DNA of 64,000 bases from NCBI RefSeq assembly GCF_900090225.1, contig NZ_FMHY01000002.1, forward strand, positions 3,100,001 through 3,164,000. Direction: 5' to 3'. A model generated the notes under the pieces. The model did not search any database and was not told the DNA's origin. It saw only the letters and a list, made by a program, of their open reading frames with translations. The position numbers were made by a program, and so were the translations under genes. Each line of letters starts with the position of its first letter. The stretch's first letter is position 1. Positions 51,129 through 61,200 of this stretch are shown here, piece by piece. This stretch comes from Micromonospora eburnea. GTDB lineage: Bacteria; Actinomycetota; Actinomycetes; Mycobacteriales; Micromonosporaceae.

Positions 51129-52208
51129 CTAGTAGATGCCTTCCGGCGCCGCCCGGGCGTCGAGCAGTGGGCGGACGTTGGCCACGCCGTCGCACGGCCA
51201 CTCGACATCGGGCCGGTACCGGACCGCCTGGTCACGCTCGAGGACGTTGGGAAGCAGGAGATCTTCCTGCAGGACGGTCAACCGCACCTGGCCGGACTCG
51301 CCGACCTCCACGGTCCTGCGCCAGTCCTGCCGATCCACCACCGCCATGGTGATCTGGGGGTAGTTCGGCAGGTGCGCCATCAGCTCACCGTCGTCGCGCA
51401 CGACTGGCACCGTGGTCGGGCCGAACGTGTTGCCGTACATGATCGTCACCAGCCCGCCGTCGACGGACTCCTTGAAGCTGCGCCACATGGCAGGTGTCGT
51501 GTGCGTCCCGCTCATCACCACGCCGTCGACCTTGGCGAGCAGGTCCGGCGCGCGCCGGACCAGCACCTTCATCAGCGCGGGCGTGGTGCCGAGGTAGCTC
51601 ACCGGCTGGGTGGTCAGGACGTCGATGGCCTGGTCGACCACGTGGTCGGTGTACTCCTGCGCCTCGCGCAACCGGCCGGCGCGCAACTGGCGCTTGACCC
51701 ATCGTGGGTCGAAGTCGATGCCGTAGACCCGGGCGCCGTACCGCCTCATCAGGTAGTCCCAGCCGTTGTGACCGATGAGGTGCGGCCCGCTCGGCATGGC
51801 CTGGAGCCAGTTCCGGTCCGGCTGGAACCCGCCCTGGCAGATGGCCCACAGCCGCCAGGCGCCACGCACCTTGAGCATGGTGTCGGTGTAGTACACCCGG
51901 CACGGGTTCCCGGTCGTCCCGCCGGACTCGAACACCTTCCCGGTGAGCGGCCGCGGGACTGCCATGGGCACCAGCTCGGCTGGGTCTATCGAGCGCAGCT
52001 CGTCGATCGGGAACGGCTCGAACGCCAGCAGCTCCTCGTAGCGAGTGATGTCCAGTGGGTTGAAGGGAAGCTCGGCGGCCTTTCGTAGCCAGTACGGGCT
52101 GCCCGTGTCGGGGTCGAAATGACGTCGGAGGATCCGGCGTGTCCAGGCGTCGATATCCTGTGCCAGGCACTGCTGGACCACGGCGTTGACATCTTGCGGC
52201 ACGGTCAT
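51129..52208 (-). CDS. Short adenylate-forming enzyme (PaaK/LuxE-like)
   Basis: AMP-forming carboxylate-activating enzyme of about 359 residues. The N-terminal domain resembles phenylacetate-CoA ligase and LuxE acyl-protein synthetase: the ATP loop ESGGTTGNP near residue 95, LGTTPALMKVLV, GVVMSGTHTT and the YGNTFGPTT motif. The chain ends soon after YRPDVEWPCDGVANVRP, so the usual 100-residue C-terminal subdomain with its catalytic lysine is missing, unless the protein is LuxE-like. A TTG at 52229 is an alternative start, but the ATG at 52208 seems more likely. It is the first gene of the operon ending in glmE, so mesaconate or methylaspartate is its likeliest substrate. The acceptor (CoA or ACP) is unknown. 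Confidence 0.8.
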   Translation of the reverse strand: MTVPQDVNAVVQQCLAQDIDAWTRRILRRHFDPDTGSPYWLRKAAELPFNPLDITRYEELLAFEPFPIDELRSIDPAELVPMAVPRPLTGKVFESGGTTGNPCRVYYTDTMLKVRGAWRLWAICQGGFQPDRNWLQAMPSGPHLIGHNGWDYLMRRYGARVYGIDFDPRWVKRQLRAGRLREAQEYTDHVVDQAIDVLTTQPVSYLGTTPALMKVLVRRAPDLLAKVDGVVMSGTHTTPAMWRSFKESVDGGLVTIMYGNTFGPTTVPVVRDDGELMAHLPNYPQITMAVVDRQDWRRTVEVGESGQVRLTVLQEDLLLPNVLERDQAVRYRPDVEWPCDGVANVRPLLDARAAPEGIY

Positions 52209-52252
52209 CGGAATCTCGATTCCTGCCAAAATTGGTTTGTCTCAAAGAGCAC

Positions 52253-52295
52253 ATTATCAGGGCTGCCTTGCTGGCCTCCTTGCAATACCCTTGCA
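52253..52295 (-). promoter_or_regulatory. Direct heptamer repeats and -10 box of the mesaconate operon
   Basis: On the minus strand three near-identical heptamers, TGCAAGG (52295-52289), TGCAAGG (52284-52278) and AGCAAGG (52272-52266), are spaced 11 and 12 bases apart. Seven bases further is GATAAT (52258-52253), a good -10. This is the layout of a SARP-activated promoter, reading toward the adenylate-forming gene. The same repeats could act on the divergent SRPBCC-P450-PKS3 operon. Confidence 0.5.
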
Positions 52296-52391
52296 AACCG
52301 ATGTCAATGCTTCACCGGGCCTTTTCTGCTGGTATTCAGCCGGCTATCGTGGCCGCATCAGACCTGGCTGAACTCCTAGTGAGGTGCTTTT

Positions 52392-52823
52392 ATGGCCACT
52401 GCTACCGGCACGATCGAACTGGCGTCGAGCGCACCTGACGTGTGGCGGGCAGCGACGGATTTCGGGCGCTTTCCCGAGTGGCTCGCGATTCACCGGAAGT
52501 GGGTCGGCGACCACCCGGTCGGTCCGGTGGTGGGGGAGTCGTGCCAGCAGGAGGTCGTACTGCTGGGTCCGCCCGCCACCATCACCTGGACGGTGGCAAC
52601 GGTCGTGCCGGACACCGCGCTGGAGCTGACCGGCCGCGGTCCCTCGGGGATACGGGCCCGGTTCAGCTGCTCGGTGGCGAGCGTCGGCGCGATCACCGAG
52701 CTCACGCTCGAGTTGGAGTTCACCGGTGGCCCGCTGACCGGGCCGATCGACGTCATGATCGAGAAATCCGCCAAGAGCCAGCTCGAAGCCAGCCTCGAGA
52801 AGTTCCGCGCCATGGTCTCGTAG
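52392..52823 (+). CDS. SRPBCC-fold polyketide cyclase/dehydrase-like protein
   Basis: Small START-like protein of 143 residues with a hydrophobic binding cavity. The N-terminal ASSAPDVWRAATDFGRFPEWLAIHRKW is typical of SRPBCC polyketide cyclase/dehydrase and lipid-transport members, and the C-terminal helix LEASLEKFRAMV closes the cavity. AGTGAGG precedes the ATG. It is the first gene of the operon with P450, ferredoxin, acyltransferase and PKS3. In a type I PKS setting its task is not obvious; ring closure, dehydration or intermediate binding are possible. Confidence 0.82.
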   Translation: MATATGTIELASSAPDVWRAATDFGRFPEWLAIHRKWVGDHPVGPVVGESCQQEVVLLGPPATITWTVATVVPDTALELTGRGPSGIRARFSCSVASVGAITELTLELEFTGGPLTGPIDVMIEKSAKSQLEASLEKFRAMVS

Positions 52824-52881
52824 CCGCTTCCGGAGACTTTCACGCACATTTCTGGTCCACGTCACAGGAACTGAGGAGAAC

Positions 52882-54081
52882 ATGACTGGCTCGGTGGTGG
52901 AGGATATTGATTTCCCGATTCGGCGGACCAGGCCGTTCCGGCCGCCGGCCGAATACGCCAGGATGCGGGAGACCGGCACGCCGGTGCGGGTCCGGCTGTA
53001 CAACGGAAATCCGGCGTGGGTCGTCACGAGGCACGCCGACATTCGGGCGGTGCTCACCGACACGCGGTTCAGCTCGGACCTTTCCAATCCGGGATTTCCG
53101 GTGATTCACCCGGAGCTGGAGGCTCGCCGGCACATGAAAACGCTGGTGACGCTGGACCCGCCGGAGCACACCCGGGTCCGCCGGATGCTGATCAACGAGT
53201 TCACCGCCAGGCGGATGAATGCGCAGCAGGACGAGGTGCAGCGGACGGCCGACGAACTGGTCGACGCCATGCTGGCCGCCGGTGGGCCGGTGAACCTCGC
53301 GGAGTCCTACTCCTTCCCGCTCGCCGGCAGCATCGTCGGCAACCTGCTCGGCATTCCCTCCGATGAGATCGAAAAATGCATGTCCGACAGCCGCGCATAC
53401 GCCCGTGCCAACGACTACGCGTCGATCGGCGCACGCATCGTCGAGTTCAAGGGGTTCCTGGCCGACCTGATCGCCGAGAAGGAGCGCGAGCCCGCCGACG
53501 ACGTGTTGAGCAGGATCGTCGCCAAGAACGTGGCGGCGGGCGAACTGACGGTGGACGAGCTGGTCACCCTCACGTTCGTCATCATGGGCGCCGGGTACGG
53601 TCCGACCGCCAACATGATCTCGCTCGGTCTCGTACTGCTGCTCGACCACCCCGACCAGCTCGACGCCCTACGGGCGGACCCCGCGATGATGCCCAATGCC
53701 GTCGAGGAACTGCTCCGCTACGTGAGCGTCTCGGACCTCTCCGCGATGCGGGTGGCCACTTCGGACGTGGAGGTCGGGGGCTGCCTCATCCGCGCCGGCG
53801 AGGGGGTGATCGTCCCGAACGGTGCGGCCAACTACGACCCGGAAGTGTTCGAGGAACCGGACCACCTCGATCTGAAGCGGCCCACCGCCCGCCGGCATCT
53901 CGCGTTCGGCCACGGGATCCACCAGTGTCTCGGCGGCAACATGGTGCGCGTCGAGCTCGCCATCTCGTACCAGACACTGCTCAACCGCATTCCGGGCTTG
54001 CGGCTCGCGATCCCGTCCGCCGAGATTCCGGCGCTTGCCACGGTCCTGCCCGAGGTGCACGACATCCCCGTCACCTGGTGA
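52882..54081 (+). CDS. Cytochrome P450 with atypical I helix
   Basis: Bacterial class I P450 of 399 residues. The K-helix ExxR is EELLR at residues 275-279 (the Glu of the ExxR is the second Glu), and the haem loop FGHGIHQCLGG has Cys349. The I helix reads MGAGYGPTANM where most bacterial P450s have AGxETTANM, so the acid-alcohol pair used for proton delivery is replaced by Gly and Pro. The protein is full length and otherwise normal. A 3Fe-4S ferredoxin follows within 12 bases, its natural electron donor. GGAG precedes the ATG. Likely a late oxidation of the polyketide or of the unusual starter; the exact site cannot be deduced. Confidence 0.93.
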   Translation: MTGSVVEDIDFPIRRTRPFRPPAEYARMRETGTPVRVRLYNGNPAWVVTRHADIRAVLTDTRFSSDLSNPGFPVIHPELEARRHMKTLVTLDPPEHTRVRRMLINEFTARRMNAQQDEVQRTADELVDAMLAAGGPVNLAESYSFPLAGSIVGNLLGIPSDEIEKCMSDSRAYARANDYASIGARIVEFKGFLADLIAEKEREPADDVLSRIVAKNVAAGELTVDELVTLTFVIMGAGYGPTANMISLGLVLLLDHPDQLDALRADPAMMPNAVEELLRYVSVSDLSAMRVATSDVEVGGCLIRAGEGVIVPNGAANYDPEVFEEPDHLDLKRPTARRHLAFGHGIHQCLGGNMVRVELAISYQTLLNRIPGLRLAIPSAEIPALATVLPEVHDIPVTW

Positions 54082-54092
54082 GTGGTCCACCC

Positions 54093-54302
54093 ATGCGGTT
54101 GCAGGCCGATCGAGACAGGTGCACGGGGTCCGGCAACTGCGCGCAGGTCGCGCCGTCGGTGTTCGACCAGGACGACGAGGGCCTGGTCGTCCTGGTCGAG
54201 CCCGAACCCGGTCCCGAGCACGAGGACGACGTGCGCGAGGCGATCGTGGTTTGCCCGGTGCAGGCCCTGCGAGACATCACCGAACCGAAGGAGAACCCAT
54301 GA
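54093..54302 (+). CDS. 3Fe-4S ferredoxin
   Basis: Small ferredoxin of 69 residues. Cysteines in [13 protein letters not shown] (C-x5-C) and a distal VVCPVQAL give three ligands, as in single-cluster 3Fe-4S ferredoxins that serve actinomycete P450s. The ATG starts 12 bases after the P450 stop; its own stop overlaps the ATG of the next gene as ATGA. Too small for most gene finders unless this frame is read from the internal ATG. Confidence 0.9.
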   Translation: MRLQADRDRCTGSGNCAQVAPSVFDQDDEGLVVLVEPEPGPEHEDDVREAIVVCPVQALRDITEPKENP

Positions 54303-55270
54303 CCATCGGCTACACGTTGAGTGGCGGGATGGCACCCGAGGCACCAGGACTCGACCTGTACGAGCGTTATCCCGTCATGCGCGAGTGGATCGACCAGGTC
54401 TCCGACTGGACGGGTGTCGATGTCGACCGGTTGCTCGTCGAGGACTTCTCCGAGTCCTTCTACGCCGAGAACCCGAGGTTCGGCTCGGATGTGCGGTTCG
54501 TGGCGGAGCTCCGGCAGGCCGCCTACTCGATCGGCATCTCGGACGTTCTGGCGGACATGGGGGTCCGCCCGGACGCGATCGCCGGGTCGAGCCTCGGCCT
54601 GATGGTCGGTGCGTGCCTGGCCGGCGCGATCGAGCGCACGGAACTGGTGGAACTGTTGCGGCATCGGACGTCCCTGCCGCTCGCGCCCGAGGGCGAGCCG
54701 GCGAGGGGAGTCGCCGTCGCGGTCCTGCCCGGGCCGGACGAGCTGGACCGCTACGTCGGCGACCACCGCCCGAACGTGTACCTCGCCGCCGAGCTCGGCG
54801 AGTTCATCGACGGCGGCCAGACGATGTACATGTTCTCCGGATACCTGGACGACCTCCGCGCGCTGGCGGCGGAGGAGCCGCCGGGCCAGGTGAACGTCAT
54901 CAGTTTCCTCGGCGGCGCGCACAGCCCGCTGGAGCAGTTCGTCTACGACCTGCGGAAACCCTTCATCGACAAGATGACGATCCGGGATCCCGAGGTGGCG
55001 CTCTACTCCGCCCTGGACGGCCGCAGGCTCGTCACGGCGGAGGACGTGTACACCGACTTCCTGCGCAACACCGTTCAGACGACCTACACGTCCAACATCG
55101 GGAAGGGACTGGCCGCGCACGGTGTCGAGCTCGGCTTCGCGATCGGTGTGACCGCCACGGTCACCATGTTCAAGTTCCCCTTCCCGATTCTGCCGGTGCT
55201 CACCGCCGAGGACTTCGAACAGGTCGGTCCAGCGATCCACAACCACGGCATCGAGCTGAAGTTCGCGTAG
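54299..55270 (+). CDS. Stand-alone acyltransferase-like protein (FabD fold)
   Basis: Protein of 323 residues with the FabD/PKS acyltransferase fold. The nucleophile elbow is GSSLG with Ser98 (usual GHSxG, so the His before the serine is lost). The catalytic His208 is in [10 protein letters not shown]. An arginine in LRHRTS, 25 residues after the serine, matches the carboxylate-binding arginine of malonyl transferases, which points to an acyl group with a free carboxylate. The N terminus [27 protein letters not shown] lacks the normal FPGQG motif. It is translationally coupled to the ferredoxin and lies just before PKS3. It might move mesaconyl, methoxymalonyl or malonyl groups, or edit the PKS. 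Confidence 0.82.
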   Translation: MTIGYTLSGGMAPEAPGLDLYERYPVMREWIDQVSDWTGVDVDRLLVEDFSESFYAENPRFGSDVRFVAELRQAAYSIGISDVLADMGVRPDAIAGSSLGLMVGACLAGAIERTELVELLRHRTSLPLAPEGEPARGVAVAVLPGPDELDRYVGDHRPNVYLAAELGEFIDGGQTMYMFSGYLDDLRALAAEEPPGQVNVISFLGGAHSPLEQFVYDLRKPFIDKMTIRDPEVALYSALDGRRLVTAEDVYTDFLRNTVQTTYTSNIGKGLAAHGVELGFAIGVTATVTMFKFPFPILPVLTAEDFEQVGPAIHNHGIELKFA

Positions 55271-55296
55271 CACGTACGGCATCGGAGCGGGAGAGC

Positions 55297-58200
55297 ATGG
55301 CGAACGAGTCTGAGCTTGTCGAGTACCTCCGCCGCGTGACGACCGACCTCCGCCAGGCACACCGGCGGATTCGCAGTCTCGAGACCGCGGCTGACGAGCC
55401 CATTGCCATCGTCGGCATGGCCTGCCGTTATCCGGGTGGTGTCACGTCTCCCGAGTCGCTGTGGGACCTCGTGGCCGCCGGCACGGACGCGATCTCGGGT
55501 TTCCCCACCGATCGCGACTGGCCGCTCGCCTCGCTCTACGACCCGGATCCCGACCACTCCGGCACCTCCTACGTACGCGAGGGGGGTTCCTCTACGACGC
55601 CGCCGACTTCGACGCGGAGGTGTTCGGGGTGTCGCCGCGTGAGGCGGTGGCGATGGATCCGCAGCAGCGGCTGTTGCTCGAGGTGTCGTGGGAGGTACTG
55701 GAGCGGGCAGGGATCGACGCCGCCTCGCTGCGAGGCAGCCGGACCGGCGTGTTCGCCGGGCTGATGTACCACGACTACGCCACCCGGCTCGACTCGGTTC
55801 CGCGGGAGGTCGAGGGATACCTCAGCACCGGTGTGGCGGGCAGCGTCGTGTCCGGGCGGGTCGCGTTCACGTTTGGGTTCGAGGGCCCCGCGGTCACGGT
55901 GGACACGGCGTGTTCGTCGTCGCTGGTGGCCATGCATCTCGCCGCGCAGTCGTTGCGGAAGGGTGAGTGCTCGCTGGCGTTGGCCGGTGGCGTCACCGTG
56001 ATGTCCACGCCGGCGACGTTCGTCGAGCTCTCCCGGCAACGAGGATTGGCCCCTGACGGGCGGTGCAAGTCGTTCGCGGCTGCGGCGGACGGGACCGGTT
56101 GGGGCGAGGGCGCGGGAATCGTACTGCTGGAGCGGTTGTCGGACGCACAACGCAACGGCCATCGTGTTCTGGCGGTGCTGCGGGCTTCGGCGGTGAACCA
56201 GGACGGCGCGTCGAACGGTTTGACGGCACCGAACGGTCCGTCGCAGCAGCGGGTCATCCAGCAGGCGCTGGCGAGCGCCGGTCTCGGTGTATCCGACGTC
56301 GATGCCGTCGAGGCGCACGGCACCGGTACGACGCTGGGTGACCCGATCGAGGCGCAGGCGCTGCTGGCGACCTACGGTCAGCGTGATCCGGATCGACCTT
56401 TGTGGTTGGGGTCGCTCAAGTCCAACATCGGGCACACGCAGGCGGCCGCCGGTGTGGCTGGTGTGATCAAGATGGTGCTGGCGTTGCAGCATGGCCGGTT
56501 GCCGCGCACGTTGCATGTGGACGAGCCGACACCGCACGTGGACTGGTCGGCCGGCGCGGTGCGGTTGCTGACCGAGGAGCGGAACTGGCCGGAGTACGGC
56601 CGACCGCGGCGGGCCGGTGTGTCGTCCTTCGGGGTCAGCGGCACCAACGCCCACCTCATCATCGAACAGGCACCGACGCCCGAGGTGCCCACCGAGGACG
56701 GGAAGCGACCGCCGGGCGTGTGGCCGGTGGTGCTGTCGGCGGCCGGTGAGAGCGCGCTCCGCGCCCAAGCCGAGGCACTGCGTGCGCACGTGTCGGCCCA
56801 CCCGCACATGAGCGTTGCCGATATCGGGTTCTCCACCGCCACAACGAGATCGGCGTTGACCTACCGGGCGGCCGTCATGGCAGCCGACCGGGCCCGGCTG
56901 TTAGCGGGTCTCACGGCACTCGCCGCCGGTGACGCGGTTCCGGACGTCGTGCGGGAGACCGCCAGGGACGGCAGGTGCGCCCTTCTCTTTCCCGGCCAAG
57001 GGGTACGGCTCAGCGGCGCCGGCGCCGAGCTGCACGCCGACTTCCCGGTGTTCGCGGCCGCGTTCGACGAGGTGTGCGGGTTGTTCGGCCAGTGGCTCGA
57101 CGAGCCACTGGCCGATGTCCTGTTCGCCGAGCCCGGCTCGCCGATGGGGCAGCTGACCCAGCGGACCGACTACGCCCAGGCCGGTGCCTTCGCCGTGGGC
57201 GTCGGGCTGTTCCGGTTGCTGCGCTCGTGGGGCGTCGTTCCCGACTTCGTGGCGGGCCACTCCGTTGGCGAGGTGGTGGCCGGCTGCGTGTCGGAGGTCC
57301 TGTCCCTGCCGGACGCCGTACGGTTGGTCGCCGCTCGCGGGCGGCTGATGCGCGACCTGTGCGGTGGCGGCGGAATGCTCGCGGTCTCGGCCAGCGAGGA
57401 CTCCGTACGGCAGGCACTGGCGGGCCTGGCGCTGCCGGTCGAGGTGGCCGCGGTGAACGGGCCATCGTCGGTCGTGGTGTCGGGCGACGCCGGCGCGGTT
57501 GACCGGGTGGGGGAGCACTTCACGGGACTGGGCCGCCGCGTGCGCCGCCTGCGCGTCGGACACGCGTTCCACTCGGCGCACATGGACGCGATGGTGCCCG
57601 AGTTCCAGCGGGTGCTCGAGGGGTTGTCGTTCGGCCGTGCGGTGATCCCCGTCGTGTCGACGGTGACCGGGTCGGTCGCCGGTACCGAGTTGGCCGATCC
57701 GGCCTACTGGGTGCGGAACGTGCGTGAACCGGTGCGGTTCGCCGACGCGGTGCGCACCCTCGCCGCCAAGGGTGTCGACCGGTTCGTCGAGCTAGGGCCC
57801 GACGGCGTGTTGGCGCCGTTGGTCGTGGAGGTGTGCGCGGAGTCCGAACGTGCCGTTGTCGCGGCGCCCCTGCTGCGCAGTGGTGAGCCGCAGACACAGA
57901 CCGTGTTGTCGGCGGTGGCGCGGTTGCACGCCGTCGGCACGGTGGTGGACTGGGCGGCTGTCTACCGGGAGAGTGCGTCGCGGCGGGTGGACCTGCCGAC
58001 GTACCCGTTCCAACGCGACCGGTACTGGCTCGGGCCGGACCCGACCGTCGCGCGCGACGCCGCCGGCCTCGGGCTGGACTCCCTGGGCCACCCGCTGCTG
58101 GCCGCGGCGACGTCCACCCCGGGGTCCGACCGGTACATGTTCACCGGCCGGCTCTCCCTGACCAGCCACCCGTGGCTGGCCGACCACGCCATCCACGGCG

Positions 58201-61200
58201 CTGTCGTCGTGCCTGGCGCGGTGTTCGTGGAGATGACGTTGCGGGCGGCGGACGAGACCGGCTGTCAGCTCGTCGAGGAACTCACCCAGGAGACGCCGCT
58301 CGTCCTGACCCGGCACGGCAACGTACAGGTCCAGCTCACCGTCGAGCCGGCCGATGAGACCGGCCGGCGGGCCTTCGCCATCCACTCAAGACCGGAGGAC
58401 AGCGAAGACCGGGTGTGGACACGGCACGCGGGTGGCGTGATCACGACGGAATCGGTGTCCGCGCCCGATCTCACCGCGTGGCCCCCGCCCGGCGCGGACC
58501 CCATCGACCTCGATCCGGTGGACCTGTACGAGGGCATGGCCGACGCCGGCCTCCACTACGGTCCGGCGTTCCGCGGTCTGCGGGCAGCCTGGCGGTCCGG
58601 CGACGCGGTGTTCGCCGAGGTGAGCCTTCCGGAACCGGTCGTGGGTCACGCCCACCGGTTCGCACTGCACCCCGCGCTCCTCGACGCCGCACTGCACGTC
58701 ATCGCGGTCGACCGACCGAACACTGAGCCAGGCCGCGTCCCGTTCGCGTGGACCGGGGTGTCACTGCACCGCGGCGGCGCCACCGTGCTGCGCGTCCGGA
58801 TCACGGGTGTGGGCACCGGCGCGGTGTCAGTCCTGGTGGCCGACGCTGCCGGGCACCCGGTCGCTGCCGTCGACTCCCTGGTGCTGCGTGCGATGACGGC
58901 CGACCAGGTGTCGGCCACGGACGCCACGGCCAGCCGATCCCTGTACCGCGTGGCCTGGCCCGAGGTGCCGCTCCCGGCGCAGGCGCCGGCCCACCGGGCG
59001 ATCACGGTCGGAGCGGAACTGACCGGCCTGTTCAACAACGCCGGTGTGCCCGTCGAAGAGGGTCGAGACCTGGGTTCGGTCAGCACCGACGAGCACACCG
59101 TCGTGGTCGTCCGCCCGCCGGCCCGCGCGACCGGCGACCTTCCCCGCGAGGCACGGGACGCCGCCGCGGAGACGCTTGCGCTGATCACGACCTGGCTCGG
59201 CCAGGACCGGCACGGTGCGCGGCTGGTGCTGCTCACCAGGAACGCCGAGCACGTGGCCGGCGTCGACGGCGACACGGATCCGGTGCAGGCGGCCGCGGCC
59301 GGTCTGGCCAGGTCGGCGCAGGCCGAGCACCCAGGACACCTCACCCTCGTCGACATCGACGACGACCAGGACTCCCTCCGCGCGCTCGCGGCGGCACTGA
59401 ACACCGGCGAGCCCCGGCTGGCGGTCCGGTCGGGACAGGTGTACGCACCCAGGCTGGAACCTGCAGGTCCAGTCGGTGCGCCACCGGCGTTGGACCCCGC
59501 TGGCACCGTCCTGATCACCGGTGCCACCGGCGCGCTCGGCCGCCTGGCCGCTCGTCACCTCGTCACCGCACACGGGATCCGCAGCCTTCTCCTCGTCAGC
59601 CGGCGCGGGGCGGACGCGCCGGGGGCCGCCGACCTGGCCGCCGAACTGCGTGCGATGGGTGCGACGGTCCACCTCGCCGCCTGTGACGTCGCGGACCGGG
59701 CCGGGCTGGCACGAATACTGGCCGGCGTGCCGGCGGCGCACCCGTTGACCGCGGTCCTGCACGCCGCCGGCACGCTGGACGACGGAGTCATCGAGGCCAT
59801 GACGGAGGACAGCCTCGGTCGGGTGCTGCGCCCGAAGGTCGCCGGCGCGGTGCACCTGGACGAACTCACCCGGGATCTCGACCTGTCCGCGTTCGTCCTG
59901 TTCTCCTCCGCGGCCGGGGTGTTCGGCAGCCCCGGGCAGGCCGGGTACGCCGCCGCCAACGCCTTCCTCGACGCATTCGCACAACACCGGCGAACGCAGG
60001 GGCGTCCGGCCACGGCACTCGCCTGGGGTCCTTGGGCGTCGGCGGGGATGACCGAGGCGCTCGGCCCCACCGAACGCGCCCGGATGAACGACAACGGACT
60101 GGTGCCGCTCGGGGCGGACGAGGGAACCGCCCTGTTCGACACGGCGATCGCCGCCGCCGAGCCTGTCCTGGTGCCCATCCGCCTCGACAACGCGGTCCTG
60201 CGGGCGCGGGCCAGGGCCGGTGCGTTACCGGCATTGCTGCGCGACCTGGTCAGGGTTCCCGTACGACGTGCCGCGGCCGAGGCTGAACCGGGTTCCGCCG
60301 GCCAGGAACTGGTCGGACGTCTACTCGTCGCGCCGGAAGCGGACCGGCGGCGGATCATGCGGGACCTCGTGTGCTCGCATGTCGCCGCGGTGCTGGGGCA
60401 CAGGTCGAACCAGATCGACGCCGAGCGTTCGTTCGACGAGATCGGGTTCGACTCGCTCACCGCGCTCGAACTACGCAACAGGCTCGGCGGCAGCACCGGG
60501 CTCAAACTGCCGGCAACCCTGGTGTTCGACCACCCGACGCCGGCTGCCCTTGCCACCCATCTGCTTGCCGCGCTGGTCGAGCCGGGTCGTACCGAACTCA
60601 CTGTGCCCGTCGGGCGGGCGGCGCCGGGCGAGCCCATCGCGATCATCGCGATGAGCTGCCGTCTTCCCGGCGGCGCGGATACCCCCGAGCGGTTCTGGAA
60701 GCTCGTCGAGGACGGCGTGGACACCATGACCGCGTTTCCGGTCGACCGTGGCTGGGACCCGAGCCCCGACGCCGACTACGCGCGGCTCGGCGCGTTCGTG
60801 CCGGGTGTCGCTGATTTCGACGCGGGCTTCTTCGGCGTGTCGCCGCGTGAGGCGGTGGCGATGGATCCGCAGCAGCGGTTGTTGTTGGAGACGTCGTGGG
60901 AGGTGGTGGAGCGGGCGGGTATCGATCCTGCCTCGTTGCGGGGCAGCCGGACCGGAGTCTTTACCGGCCTCATGTCCCACGATTACGGATCGTGGCTGCC
61001 GGACGAGCCCGCCGACGTGCGCGGGCATGTCGGACTCGGTGTGGCCGGCAGCGTGGCCTCGGGACGGGTCGCGTTCACGTTTGGCTTCGAGGGGCCGGCG
61101 GTGACGGTGGACACGGCGTGTTCGTCGTCGTTGGTGGCGTTGCATCTGGCGGCGCAGTCGTTGCGGGGTGGCGAGTGCTCGCTGGCGTTGGCCGGTGGAG

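Noticed and set aside
55297..55764. PKS3 as a short 155-residue protein
   Set aside because: The frame after 55586 is antisense-like Arg/Cys-rich, while the neighbouring frame continues a perfect KS for more than 8 kb; a one-base indel explains it better.
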